This document shows, piece after piece, positions 1-8,625 of a stretch of DNA of 64,000 nucleotides (position 1 is its first letter; every line of letters begins with the position of its first letter). The translations under genes and the position numbers were made by a program. The notes beneath the pieces were generated by a model, which worked only from the letters and a program-made list of their open reading frames with translations, was not told the DNA's origin and did no database searches. The stretch comes from CAXBPY01 sp003455275 (GTDB taxonomy: Bacteria; Bacteroidota; Bacteroidia; Chitinophagales; UBA10324): the NCBI GenBank assembly GCA_963977675.1, contig CAXBPY010000006.1:3861-67860 (forward strand), in the 5' to 3' direction.

Positions 1-923
1 AGCCAACCAATTGCTAAGCCAATTCCGGCAAGCACAAAGAACAATGGTTGTTGACTTATGATGTCGCCACTGAATCGTTTTAATAAATTCATTCCGGCGC
101 TGAAGGATTGATTACTCAAATAATATTTTCCGGGAAACTCTACAAACCAAAAAAGCGCATCCTTTATCACGCCTAACATTTGTAACCAGATAAATACACA
201 GGCAACGGATATTATTCCGCCTGCGCCAAAACAGAGCATGCGAACTATAGATTGCTTATGGTTTCTTTCCTTCCACCAATCGAACAATAACCATATTCCT
301 GCAAATAGGCAATAAAAGATTCCTGCCTGTTTTATCATCACAGAAAATCCGAGAAGTATTCCGCCTCCCAGGAGAAGAAATAAGTTGTTTTTCATTCTTC
401 CGAGTGAAAACAAGTACAACCCCGCCATTACAAAGAGCAACACTAAAAATTCAGCCTGGATGGTAAACCCAGACATGTTCAGATTCATCAGCAGCAGACC
501 GTAAACCGGAAGAAGCGCCATTGCACTTTTTTTTCCAATGAAATTTCGGAAGAAGAGATAAGAGAAAACAAGAATAAGCGCATACACATAACAGAAACCG
601 GATTGCAAACTCACAGCATCGTAACCAAAAATTTTCACCAGCAAACCATACACAATGAAAAGCCCAGGCGGTTTCATCTCATAAAAATCTACATAAGGTT
701 TTGCGCCGCTGATGAGCCAATTACCGAGCATGGAGTATGAACCTTCGTCGCGCTCCATGCCAATGCCGATAAAATTTCTTCTGATAAAAAACAGCGCAAG
801 GATTGTGACGCCAACGATTGCAGATTCTGCCCACGGATATTTTTCTGTTAGTGGAACAGAAGGAGTTTTTGATTTTGAAGGCGAGTGCTTCTGCGGCGCG
901 TTTTGTTTTTGCTTCTTGCTCAT
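1..923 (-). CDS. ArnT/PMT-type membrane glycosyltransferase, C-terminus cut by window edge
   Basis: I translated this frame by hand from an ATG at 921-923; it stays open to base 1, giving about 307 residues of an incomplete protein. A basic, Lys/Gln-rich cytosolic N-terminus is followed by a membrane segment and the motif MERDEGSYSMLG, then KPYVDFYEMKPPGLF. This acidic first periplasmic loop with a downstream KPP is typical of the PMT_2/ArnT (GT39/GT83-like) superfamily, which moves sugars from polyprenyl-phosphate donors to lipids or proteins at the outer face of the inner membrane. Several hydrophobic segments follow. The substrate cannot be inferred. It is divergent from the response regulator at 1136 across 212 bases in which I see no clear signal. 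Confidence 0.8.
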   Translation of the reverse strand, partial: MSKKQKQNAPQKHSPSKSKTPSVPLTEKYPWAESAIVGVTILALFFIRRNFIGIGMERDEGSYSMLGNWLISGAKPYVDFYEMKPPGLFIVYGLLVKIFGYDAVSLQSGFCYVYALILVFSYLFFRNFIGKKSAMALLPVYGLLLMNLNMSGFTIQAEFLVLLFVMAGLYLFSLGRMKNNLFLLLGGGILLGFSVMIKQAGIFYCLFAGIWLLFDWWKERNHKQSIVRMLCFGAGGIISVACVFIWLQMLGVIKDALFWFVEFPGKYYLSNQSFSAGMNLLKRFSGDIISQQPLFFVLAGIGLAIGW

Positions 924-1135
924 GAATTGAAAACTGTGTGAGCAAAGTAGTGAAACAATAAAATGGAATTGAAAATTTTTAGCAGATAGAATTCATTTCA
1001 ATGATGATAAATAACGACAATTCAGCCAACCGTTCATACAATAGTTAAATTATTTCGCTTATTGATGTGAATTTCTTGAAACAAAAAAACTTTCCATCCA
1101 TAAAAAGGAAAACTATTAAAAAACACTAAATCCTA

Positions 1136-2392
1136 ATGATAAATCTTTTCTCGTCAGGAAATAATAATCCCGCACCCAAATCAGAGTCAGTTATTACACC
1201 CACGGAAGAGCAGGATAACTCCATAAAAATATTTGTGGTCGAAGACAATGACCTCTATGCCCAGCTTATTGTGAATGAACTTTCAGTAAACGAACAATTG
1301 GAAGTAACCATTTATCCAACCGCTGATGCGTTGATGAAGGACTTGTACAAGAATCCAAGCATCGTTACGATTGACTACAACCTTCCTGATAAGACAGGAA
1401 TTGAAGTGATGAAGGAAATTCAATCTTACAATCCGGAGATTGAGTGCGTGATTCTTTCGGGTCAGGATAAAGTGGAAGTAGTGATTGAATGTTTCAAGCA
1501 AGGCGCAGCGAGTTACATTATGAAAAATGATTCTGCATTTGCAGAAGTTGGTGAGGCGGTGAGCAAAGTGGTGAAGAAGATTAATGAGAAGCGCCAGGTT
1601 TCTAAACTTCAGGACCAAATCATTGACAGAAATAAATACAACAAAATAATTGGTGAGAGCGGAGCGATTTTGAAAGTGCTTCGCCTGATTCAGAAGGTAG
1701 AAAAGACAAACATGCTCGTGCTCGTTACCGGCGAATCAGGAACCGGAAAAGAAGTTATCTCTTCTGCGATTCACTATAACAGTAACCGCGCACGCAAACC
1801 TTATGTGGCGGTTAATATGGCTGCAATTCCTGCTGACCTGATGGAAAGCGAATTGTTTGGTCATGAGAAAGGCGCGTTTACAGGAGCTGACAGCAAGCGA
1901 ATCGGAAAGTTTGAAGAAGCAAACGAAGGAACAATTTTCCTCGATGAAATCGGTGAGATGGATATGAATCTCCAGACAAAACTATTGCGCGTTTTACAGG
2001 AAAGTAAAATCACCCGCCTCGGAAGTAATAAAGAAACTCAGCTGAATGTGCGCGTGATTGCTGCAACAAATAAAAATCTTGCACAGCGAGTGAAGGGCGG
2101 AAAGATGCGCGAGGACTTGTATTACAGATTACAAGGATTCCTGATTCACCTTCCACCCCTTCGCGAGCGCGGCGATGACATCATCATTCTTGCAAAACAT
2201 TTCTTAAAAGATTTCTGCGAGCGCAACGGAATGGCTCAAAAGAATTTTACTCCTGATGCTTACAAAGCCATGCAGCGCCACCCTTGGAGCGGAAATGTGC
2301 GCGAGCTGAAAGCATTGGTTGAGCGCGCTGCCATCATCTGCGACTCCAACAACATCTCAAGCGACGATATGATTTTCTCGCAAGACATTTAA
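1136..2392 (+). CDS. NtrC-type response regulator lacking a DNA-binding domain
   Basis: 418 residues. Residues 30-150 form a receiver domain with acidic pair E36/D37, phospho-acceptor D80 (in VTIDYNLPDKTG), S108 and K130. Residues about 168-395 form a sigma-54-interacting AAA+ ATPase: Walker A GESGTGKE (199-206), GAFTGA loop (246-251) that contacts sigma-54, Walker B TIFLDE (266-271), and PWSGNVREL near the end. Usual NtrC proteins run to 450-480 residues with a Fis-type helix-turn-helix; this one stops about 20 residues after the AAA+ domain, so no DNA-binding domain is present. It may act on sigma-54 holoenzyme from solution. No histidine kinase is adjacent. A strong hairpin follows the stop codon, so it is probably monocistronic. 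Confidence 0.92.
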   Translation: MINLFSSGNNNPAPKSESVITPTEEQDNSIKIFVVEDNDLYAQLIVNELSVNEQLEVTIYPTADALMKDLYKNPSIVTIDYNLPDKTGIEVMKEIQSYNPEIECVILSGQDKVEVVIECFKQGAASYIMKNDSAFAEVGEAVSKVVKKINEKRQVSKLQDQIIDRNKYNKIIGESGAILKVLRLIQKVEKTNMLVLVTGESGTGKEVISSAIHYNSNRARKPYVAVNMAAIPADLMESELFGHEKGAFTGADSKRIGKFEEANEGTIFLDEIGEMDMNLQTKLLRVLQESKITRLGSNKETQLNVRVIAATNKNLAQRVKGGKMREDLYYRLQGFLIHLPPLRERGDDIIILAKHFLKDFCERNGMAQKNFTPDAYKAMQRHPWSGNVRELKALVERAAIICDSNNISSDDMIFSQDI

Positions 2393-2415
2393 ACGATACT
2401 TACTCACTCAGGTTG

Positions 2416-2455
2416 AAGAGCCGCTTTCAGAATTGAGAGCGGCTTTTCTGTTTTT
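2416..2455 (+). terminator. Rho-independent terminator after the response regulator
   Basis: Arms AGCCGCT (2419-2425) and AGCGGCT (2438-2444) extend inward to a stem of about 10 pairs with one G-U, followed by TTTTCTGTTTTT. It lies 27 bases past the stop at 2392. Confidence 0.85.
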
Positions 2456-2535
2456 GAATTCAGGGTTGACAACTTTCAGGAAGTTGTCAGCACTAGTTTT
2501 AGCAGGCAATTATGTTTGCAAAAATTTTTTTCAAT

Positions 2536-2991
2536 ATGAGTTTAGAAAGCACAATCATGGGAGAAATGAAGCAGGCGATGCTCACGAAGAACGAAGGCGC
2601 ACTGCGTGGAATACGCGCCATAAAGGCGGCAATACTTCTTGCGAAAACTGAAAAAGGAGCGAGCGAAAACCTGACGGAAGAAACTGAAATAAAAATTTTG
2701 CAAAAGCTCGCGAAGCAGCGCAAAGAATCAATCGAGATTTTTCAGAAAGAAAATCGTGATGACCTTGTGAAGAAGGAACAGGAAGAATTAGATGTAATAG
2801 AAAAATTTCTTCCGAAACAAATGGGCGCAGATGAGTTGCGTGAATTGCTGAAAGGAATTATTGCGCAAGTCGGCGCAACCACTCCGCAGGATATGGGCAA
2901 AGTGATGGGCGCTGCTACGAAAGCACTTGCCGGAAAAGCCGACGGAAAAACTGTGAGCGAAATGGTGAAACAACTTCTCGCCGGAAACTAA
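2536..2991 (+). CDS. yqeY: GatB/YqeY domain protein
   Basis: 151 residues from the ATG at 2536. The frame opens further upstream at 2512, but the family begins with MSLExxIMxxMKxAM, matching this Met, so I take the later start. The pattern of a helical N-terminus, KILQKLAKQRKESIEIF, then a C-terminal domain with DMGKVMGA and KADGKTVSEMVKQLL is characteristic of YqeY proteins, relatives of the tail domain of GatB (the Asp/Glu-tRNA amidotransferase subunit). A tRNA-related role is inferred from that homology; no direct function is established. It is followed after 44 bases by the cvpA-like gene. Confidence 0.88.
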   Translation: MSLESTIMGEMKQAMLTKNEGALRGIRAIKAAILLAKTEKGASENLTEETEIKILQKLAKQRKESIEIFQKENRDDLVKKEQEELDVIEKFLPKQMGADELRELLKGIIAQVGATTPQDMGKVMGAATKALAGKADGKTVSEMVKQLLAGN

Positions 2992-3000
2992 TTTTATTTC

Positions 3001-3035
3001 CCAACCACTAACCACGAGCTACCAACCACGAACTC
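3001..3035. repeat. Short intergenic repeat (AACCACGAGCT / AACCACGAACT)
   Basis: Two near-identical 11-mers, AACCACGAGCT (3010-3020) and AACCACGAACT (3024-3034), 14 bases apart in the gap between the yqeY stop and the cvpA start. Similar CGAACT and ATGAGCTCCGAACT strings recur at 57811-57872. It looks like a dispersed intergenic element rather than a regulatory site. Confidence 0.5.
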
Positions 3036-3578
3036 ATGCTCATAGATATTTTTCTTCTCCTCTTTCTTGCTTATGGATTCTGGCGCGGATTCACGCGCGG
3101 ATTAATTGTTTCAATTTTCAGTGTCCTGGCATGGTTTATTGGTTTGCTGGCTGCGCTAAAATTTTCTTCTTCGGGCGCAATTTGGATGAGGCAGCATTGG
3201 GGAATGAAATCAGATTATACCCCGCTGATTAGTTTTTTTATAATCATGATTTTAGTTGGCTTGATTGTTTTCTTCATGGGAAAAGCATTGGAAAAAATTG
3301 TACAGGTGGCGCAACTTGGCTGGGTGAATAAATCACTCGGCGCGATTCTGAAGGTCAGCATTTTTTTCCTCATCTACTGCACACTACTCTGGATTATGGA
3401 TAGAGCAGGAATGATTTCTCCTGAGACAAAAGCGCAAAGCAAGACATTCGGGTTAATTGAAAATGTAGCTCCGAATTTTTTTGATTTCCTTGGAAAACAA
3501 ATTCCGGTTTGTAAAGGATTACTTCAGGACATCAGCGCTTACTACAATCAAATCCGCTTTCCCGAAATTTTTCGTTGA
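3036..3578 (+). CDS. CvpA family membrane protein
   Basis: 180 residues with about four hydrophobic segments (roughly 2-22, 25-45, 60-82, 103-122) and the early motif GFWRGFTRGLI, which marks the CvpA/colicin V production family. CvpA proteins sit in the inner membrane; their molecular role is poorly defined (linked to envelope stress and, in E. coli, to colicin V export and purF expression). The stop TGA at 3576-3578 directly abuts the GTG of the next gene (TGAGTG), suggesting translational coupling with the amidotransferase subunit. Confidence 0.85.
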   Translation: MLIDIFLLLFLAYGFWRGFTRGLIVSIFSVLAWFIGLLAALKFSSSGAIWMRQHWGMKSDYTPLISFFIIMILVGLIVFFMGKALEKIVQVAQLGWVNKSLGAILKVSIFFLIYCTLLWIMDRAGMISPETKAQSKTFGLIENVAPNFFDFLGKQIPVCKGLLQDISAYYNQIRFPEIFR

Positions 3579-4148
3579 GTGATACTGCTACTCGACAACT
3601 ACGATTCATTTACATTCAACTTGCAGCATTGTTTGCTGCAGCTTAATGCTGAGTGTCTAGTGAAACGAAATGATGAGTGTTCGGCCGGGGAAATTCTGGA
3701 AATGAATCTAGAAGCAATAGTGCTTTCTCCTGGACCCGGCAGGCCTGTAGGCGCTGGAGTTATGGATGAACTCATAGCAAAATCATTTGATAAAATTCCG
3801 ATACTTGGCATTTGCCTCGGTCATCAGGCCATAGGAGAATTTTTCGGTGCGCAATTAGTTCATGCAAAAAATATTATGCATGGAAAAACTTCGGAATTGA
3901 TTTTCGAAAATCATTTTCTGTTTCAGAATATTCAGCAACCATTTGAAGTGATGCGTTATCACTCTCTCATTCTCGAAGGCATAGAAAAAACTACTTTGAA
4001 AATTATTGCACGCACAAAGGAGAATGAACCGATGGCAATCATTCATCCGGAGAAAAAAATTTTCGGGGTTCAGTTTCATCCGGAAAGCATTCTCACGCCT
4101 CAGGGAATGCAGTTAATAAAGAATTGGTGGAAGTGGATTAAAGAATAA
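3579..4148 (+). CDS. Glutamine amidotransferase subunit of anthranilate / aminodeoxychorismate synthase
   Basis: 189 residues, GTG start. Class I glutamine amidotransferase of the TrpG/PabA family: LLLDNYDSFTFN at the N-terminus, PGPGRP (51-56), nucleophile elbow GICLGHQ with Cys79, and the His167/Glu169 of FHPES completing the triad. It releases ammonia from glutamine for the partner chorismate-binding subunit (TrpE to anthranilate, or PabB to aminodeoxychorismate). No TrpE or PabB partner lies in the window, so it could serve folate, tryptophan or both; I give no symbol for that reason. It ends 2 bases before the convergent gene at 4151. Confidence 0.93.
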   Translation: MILLLDNYDSFTFNLQHCLLQLNAECLVKRNDECSAGEILEMNLEAIVLSPGPGRPVGAGVMDELIAKSFDKIPILGICLGHQAIGEFFGAQLVHAKNIMHGKTSELIFENHFLFQNIQQPFEVMRYHSLILEGIEKTTLKIIARTKENEPMAIIHPEKKIFGVQFHPESILTPQGMQLIKNWWKWIKE

Positions 4149-4150
4149 AC

Positions 4151-6052
4151 TCACCTGTGTGTCGCATTCATAAAATTGAGTGCGCGTTTCGCATCTGCAT
4201 GATTGGGGTCCAGTTGTAAAGTTTTATCAAAACAAATTCTTGCGCTGTCATAATGGTGAGTGGTGAAATAAATTCCCGCCAGATTATACCAGGTTTTAGG
4301 ATCTGCGGGGGCATACTTTGTTGCTTTTCTGAAATCACTGATTGCTCTCGATGTATCTCCCTTTTGATAAACTTTAGCTGCGTCATCCAGAAAATCACTC
4401 ACCAGAACTTTATCAAATTCAGTTAGCTTCGGATGATTGGGTTGCAATGCACGCGCTTTGTTCCAGAAATATTCAGCACTGTCAATCATTTTTTTTCTAT
4501 CATATGCAACACCAAGATTCAGGTAAGGGTCGGTGTAGGTCGGATGTATGTTCGAAGCTTTTTTCAAAAAATAAATTGCACTGTCGTAACGGCTAATTTT
4601 TTTTAATGAATCACCCTTCACATCATCGCCATAAAAAATATAAGAAGTGCCTGCGCCATTATTTGTTCGAGCACTGTTAGGACAAGTTTCAACATCTTTT
4701 ACAAAAAGAACTTTATCCCGAATCCATTCCTGACTTCGTGCATAAGTTTTTAATGAGGCTGGAATACATATCAGAACAATTAATAATCCTGAAATAACTT
4801 TTCTGTTCAGTTCATTCAATTTCAATTTTGAAATCAATTTTTCAATTAGCACAACAAGAGCAATCAGAAAGCCAAATGACGCCTGGAAAACAAAACGCTC
4901 AGCCATTGGCGCTCCGGTATCTACTAACAAATTTGAAGCTATGAAAATGCTGAAGAAGTAAAATAATATTCCATAAGCTATCAGGTTTTTGTTTCTGATT
5001 TCAAGAAAGGCATAAATTAATAGCGCCAGCTGAACAATGCTCGACATTATCACCTGCCAATCAAGCAAATTTTTATATGGAATTTCATTGAAAGAATAAT
5101 CGTAGCTGAGCGGGTGGGGGTAGAAAAGCATGACCAGGTATTTTCCGAGTACAAACATTTTTGTTGCAAATGCTTCTGTTCCCGTAGCACGCAGATATGG
5201 TGCATTCATAATTTCAGTTATGTCTTTATGAACAAAATCCATTACCGAAAAACGAATACCGATATAGAAGAGCACAACCACCACAAACGGAATTGTTGCG
5301 AGAAAACTTTTTAACCAATTTTTATCAGAGAAACAATAAAAAGTAATTGGAAGAATCGCAATAAATGTTACGCCATTTTCTTTTGACAACAAGGCAAGAA
5401 AAAAACAGATCAGGCTCAGCGGCATCAGCAGAATGTTATTACTGCTTTTTGATTTAAAAGAAAGATAAAGTGTTAAGAGCAGAAAAAACCATGAGAGCAA
5501 TTCATCACGACTCTTGATGTTGGCCACTACCTCAGTATGAATCGGATGAACAATAAACAGAAGTGTGATTGCAAATGCTGACCAAATATTTCTGATCATG
5601 AAGCGCGCAATTACTTTGAACATCAGAAAACCAATAGCCGCATAAAGCATGATGTTGGTAAAATGCATGTAGTGCGCCAACTGAAGATTTGCTTCGGCTC
5701 CGCCGTTCTTCCAGCCGAATATTTCTATTTCAGTAGCGAAGCTTAATAAAGCAAGCGGCCGCCATCTGCCTCCGGTTAATTCACTTGCGCTACCTACAAA
5801 ACCATAAAAGCTATCCTTCGAAAGAAGATCAGGAATGCCTGCAAATCCTTTTTGCGTAAATGAATTCATTGTTATGCTGATGATGTCATCCAGCGCCCAT
5901 TCATTTCTATAAGTAACTGCATATAACAAAGCAGCAATAGCAGCAAGCAAAAGAGCAAGAACATTAGGCCGCTCAAACCACGCTTGTTTTTTGAGCGTGA
6001 TCGTTTGTGGAATTTCAGTAACTGACGGGGGAGTTTTTTTCTTCTGCGTCAT
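4151..6052 (-). CDS. TMTC-like multispanning membrane protein with C-terminal TPR repeats
   Basis: 633 residues. After a short polar N-terminus there are about ten membrane segments starting near residue 31. The first external loop carries NEWALDDII (Asp55-Asp56) and GGRWRPL (94-100), the layout seen in TMTC/DUF1736-type proteins, whose eukaryotic members are protein O-mannosyltransferases. Residues about 480-625 hold three to four tetratricopeptide repeats (for example YTDPYLNLGVAYDRKKM and PKTWYNLAGIYFTTHHYDSA). I infer a polyprenyl-phosphate-dependent sugar transferase with a protein-binding TPR tail; acceptor and sugar are unknown. It converges with the amidotransferase gene and is divergent from the DUF5606 gene. 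Confidence 0.75.
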   Translation of the reverse strand: MTQKKKTPPSVTEIPQTITLKKQAWFERPNVLALLLAAIAALLYAVTYRNEWALDDIISITMNSFTQKGFAGIPDLLSKDSFYGFVGSASELTGGRWRPLALLSFATEIEIFGWKNGGAEANLQLAHYMHFTNIMLYAAIGFLMFKVIARFMIRNIWSAFAITLLFIVHPIHTEVVANIKSRDELLSWFFLLLTLYLSFKSKSSNNILLMPLSLICFFLALLSKENGVTFIAILPITFYCFSDKNWLKSFLATIPFVVVVLFYIGIRFSVMDFVHKDITEIMNAPYLRATGTEAFATKMFVLGKYLVMLFYPHPLSYDYSFNEIPYKNLLDWQVIMSSIVQLALLIYAFLEIRNKNLIAYGILFYFFSIFIASNLLVDTGAPMAERFVFQASFGFLIALVVLIEKLISKLKLNELNRKVISGLLIVLICIPASLKTYARSQEWIRDKVLFVKDVETCPNSARTNNGAGTSYIFYGDDVKGDSLKKISRYDSAIYFLKKASNIHPTYTDPYLNLGVAYDRKKMIDSAEYFWNKARALQPNHPKLTEFDKVLVSDFLDDAAKVYQKGDTSRAISDFRKATKYAPADPKTWYNLAGIYFTTHHYDSARICFDKTLQLDPNHADAKRALNFMNATHR

Positions 6053-6116
6053 ATTGAGATTAACCGGTGCGGGTTAAAAATATTTTTATTTTCGCAAACC
6101 AAATTTTTTTCAATCA

Positions 6117-6563
6117 ATGAAGTTCAGCGAAATTGTTTCTATTACCGGATTACCTGGTTTGTACAGGGTGCTCAATTCTAAATCAAATGGCGTTGTAGTT
6201 ACCGGTCTTGAGGATGGCAAATCACAATTCATCTCAGCACGAGTACATGCGATCTCTAATCTTGAAAGTATTTCAATGTATATGAAAGACGGAGAAACAC
6301 GCGAGCTCAAATTTATTTTCAGTGATATGCTGAAGATGGAAAATGATACACCTCCGGCTGATTCTAAAGCTTCAAATGATGAATTGAGAAATTATTTTAA
6401 GAAGATTGAACCCAATCATGACACCGAAAGAGTGCATGTAAGTGATATCAAAAAAGCCATCAAATGGTATCACATTTTAAAATCCAATAACCTGATTAAG
6501 AGCGAGGAAGATTGGAAGAAAGAAGAAGGAACTGCTGAAGAAGAAGATAAGAAAGAAGGATAG
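6117..6563 (+). CDS. DUF5606 domain protein
   Basis: 148 residues. The N-terminus MKFSEIVSITGLPGLYRVL, followed by KSNGVVVTGLEDG and RVHAISNLESISMY, matches DUF5606, a small family largely restricted to Bacteroidota. The middle contains a helical stretch (DIKKAIKWYHILKSNNLI) and the C-terminus is a Glu/Lys-rich tail (last 20 residues). Predicted cytosolic; no function is known to me. It sits 89 bases upstream of rpmH on the same strand. Confidence 0.85.
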   Translation: MKFSEIVSITGLPGLYRVLNSKSNGVVVTGLEDGKSQFISARVHAISNLESISMYMKDGETRELKFIFSDMLKMENDTPPADSKASNDELRNYFKKIEPNHDTERVHVSDIKKAIKWYHILKSNNLIKSEEDWKKEEGTAEEEDKKEG

Positions 6564-6652
6564 TTGGCGATTAAGGGTTTTGCATACATATTTGCGCCCC
6601 CGAAATAATTCGGGTCAAAGCCAACAAAATCATTAGCTCTAAATAACCCAGT

Positions 6653-6817
6653 ATGAAAAGGACATTTCAACCCTCTAATCGTAAGCGCAGAAACAAGCAC
6701 GGATTCCGTAAGCGTATGGAAACCAAGGGAGGACAAAGCGTGATCAAGGCACGCCGGGCCCGTGGCCGTAAAAAACTCACGGTTTCCAGTGAAAAAAGTT
6801 TAAAGAAACTTAACTAA
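6653..6817 (+). CDS. rpmH: Ribosomal protein L34
   Basis: 54 residues read directly from the sequence: begins MKRTFQPSNRKRRNKHGFRK and continues with RMETKGGQSVIKARRARGRK. This is the near-invariant L34 core, with a slightly longer C-terminal tail (LTVSSEKSLKKLN). Very basic structural protein of the 50S subunit. It starts the conserved rpmH-rnpA-yidD run, with only 6 bases to rnpA. No dnaA box cluster or dnaA gene is visible nearby, so the run does not mark an origin here. Confidence 0.97.
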   Translation: MKRTFQPSNRKRRNKHGFRKRMETKGGQSVIKARRARGRKKLTVSSEKSLKKLN

Positions 6818-6823
6818 TCCACC

Positions 6824-7234
6824 ATGTCAGGCGAACCAATTACAGGTTCTGCCACTCCGCAAACTTTTAAAAAAGCAGAGCGGCTTACTTCAAAAAAAAT
6901 TATGGACGAACTCTTTAACCGGGGTTCGTCCTTTGTTTTATATCCGTTCAGGGTAGGCTCCATCGAACATGACTATAATGTTCCTTCAAAAGTTCAGGTA
7001 CTGATTTCGGTTCCGAAAAAAAATTTTCCATTGGCTGTGCATCGAAACAGAATAAAACGGCTGATACGCGAAGCATACAGGAAAAATAAATTTCTGTTGA
7101 TTGAAAAAAGGAGCAGCACCAAAAAAAATCTTGCCTTCAGTATTGTGTTCACTGATAAAAAACTTCCTGATTATTTCCTGGTGGAAGAAAAAATAATTGC
7201 CTTGCTGACTCAACTTAGCAGGCAGATAAAATGA
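6824..7234 (+). CDS. rnpA: Ribonuclease P protein component
   Basis: 136 residues. The signature RNRIKRLIREAYR (residues 74-86) is the RNA-binding RNR motif of the RNase P protein, which with the catalytic RNA trims 5' leaders of pre-tRNAs. KKAERLTSKKIMDELFNRG near the N-terminus and SVPKKNFPLAVHR just before the motif also fit. The last four bases overlap the start of yidD (ATGA), indicating coupled translation. Confidence 0.95.
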   Translation: MSGEPITGSATPQTFKKAERLTSKKIMDELFNRGSSFVLYPFRVGSIEHDYNVPSKVQVLISVPKKNFPLAVHRNRIKRLIREAYRKNKFLLIEKRSSTKKNLAFSIVFTDKKLPDYFLVEEKIIALLTQLSRQIK

Positions 7235-7455
7235 TTTCAAAAATTTTTTCCCACTTTTTTATTCTGCTCATTACTATTTACAAGCGAGCAATTTCTCCGT
7301 GGCTGATGCCTGCTTGCCGCTACACACCTACCTGCAGCGAATATGGAATTGCAGCAATAAAAAAATATGGTCCGTTTAAGGGCGGATGGATGGCTCTGAA
7401 AAGAATTGCACGCTGCCATCCGTGGGGCGGACATGGGCACGATCCGGTTCCTTAA
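7231..7455 (+). CDS. yidD: Membrane protein insertion efficiency factor YidD
   Basis: 74 residues. One hydrophobic N-terminal stretch, then the family core: PACRYTPTCSEYGIAAIKKY, followed by GGWMALKRIARCHPWGGHGHDPVP, with three conserved cysteines. YidD is a small peripheral inner-membrane protein that assists YidC-dependent insertion. In many bacteria yidC follows directly; here the next gene is a convergent acyltransferase and yidC is not in the window. Confidence 0.95.
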   Translation: MISKIFSHFFILLITIYKRAISPWLMPACRYTPTCSEYGIAAIKKYGPFKGGWMALKRIARCHPWGGHGHDPVP

Positions 7456-7500
7456 AAAAAAAGATATTGGTTAACTGTTATTAGTTATTAGATAATACAA

Positions 7501-8625
7501 TTAAGAAAGCGACATCGAGATATTTTCTTTTTTCCTTAAGAAAAACTTTTCGAACCACTCATAACTCACTACGGAAATAAGAATTGTGATCGCAAGCGCC
7601 AAAACAGGGAAGACGATCATATATTGATAAGGAAGAAAAAGAAAATCAATTTTCAGAAGCAAATCTTTTGCGAGAATGATTCCGAGCGAGTGAAAGCAAT
7701 AAAGCCCGTAAGAAATTTTTCCGAGATAACTGATGAACGAAAATTTTCCGGCATTGAAAATTCTTGCTTCGCTGAAACATTGTTCAGCGATGATATACAC
7801 GAACAACAAACCAAGAATGATTCGCTCTGCCGCGATCATAATTTCTCCTGTGAAAATTTTTTGATAGAAAAAAAGAACCAGGAATATTAAGGAGTAAGCC
7901 GATAGAGAAAATATTTTCGGAAGGGAAATGAATTTCTTCCACCACGGAAAATTCTTATTTGCAGAGTATGCGGCAAATCCTCCGATTGCAAAATCACTGA
8001 GAATGCAAAGTGTGTTGAAATAAATTTCTTTCTGATCATGAATGAAAAAAATCCGTGCAGCAATTGAAATCAGAATCAGCAGAAGAAACACAACAGAAAT
8101 ATTTTTTCTGAACCATTTCATCACCAGTGGCCAAACAGCATAAAACTGTTCTTCTATCGCAATGCTCCAAAGCATCGCAAGCAAGGGTGAAAACGGATCA
8201 AGCCCGCGAATGATTGCGAAGTTTAATGTGAAGGTGAGGAAATAAAAAGGCGGACAGTTTTCAAAAAATATTTTTCCTGAGAAATGAAAAATCAAGGGCA
8301 CAACACAAAATGAAAACAAAACAATTCCGAAATACAATGGCCAGATACGGATCACACGGCGCAGATAAAATTTCAGAATGCTGAATGAACCGTTCTCCTT
8401 TTCTTCTGTAAGTAATAAGTAGGTGATTAAAAAACCGGAGAGCACAAAAAAGAAATTCACCCCAAGCACGCCTGCTTGCGACCAGTTTTTTACGGAAAAA
8501 ATAAAATCTGTCGTTTGCATTTCGGGCAGGTAAAATCTCCACGCATGCGATATAAATACCGCGAAGAATGCCCAGAAGCGCAGCGCATTCAGGTTTGGGA
8601 AAAATATTTTATTCTGAGAGTTCAA
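7501..8625 (-). CDS. Acyltransferase family 3 (OafA/YrhL-like) membrane protein
   Basis: 374 residues with about ten membrane segments. The N-terminus NLNALRFWAFFAVFISHAWR contains the conserved family R and catalytic His (about residue 27), and SIAIEEQFYAVWP is a second conserved block. Members move acetyl or other acyl groups onto surface sugars. The only suitable start I find is TTG at 8623-8625, inside the last codons of the upstream gene (17-base overlap); there is no in-frame ATG before residue 37, which is too late to keep the histidine. Last gene of the five-gene run beginning at 12731. Confidence 0.85.
   Translation of the reverse strand: MNSQNKIFFPNLNALRFWAFFAVFISHAWRFYLPEMQTTDFIFSVKNWSQAGVLGVNFFFVLSGFLITYLLLTEEKENGSFSILKFYLRRVIRIWPLYFGIVLFSFCVVPLIFHFSGKIFFENCPPFYFLTFTLNFAIIRGLDPFSPLLAMLWSIAIEEQFYAVWPLVMKWFRKNISVVFLLLILISIAARIFFIHDQKEIYFNTLCILSDFAIGGFAAYSANKNFPWWKKFISLPKIFSLSAYSLIFLVLFFYQKIFTGEIMIAAERIILGLLFVYIIAEQCFSEARIFNAGKFSFISYLGKISYGLYCFHSLGIILAKDLLLKIDFLFLPYQYMIVFPVLALAITILISVVSYEWFEKFFLRKKENISMSLS

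Noticed and set aside
6564..6652. Replication origin near rpmH
   Set aside because: The rpmH-rnpA block often flanks oriC in some phyla, but no dnaA gene or DnaA-box cluster is visible here.
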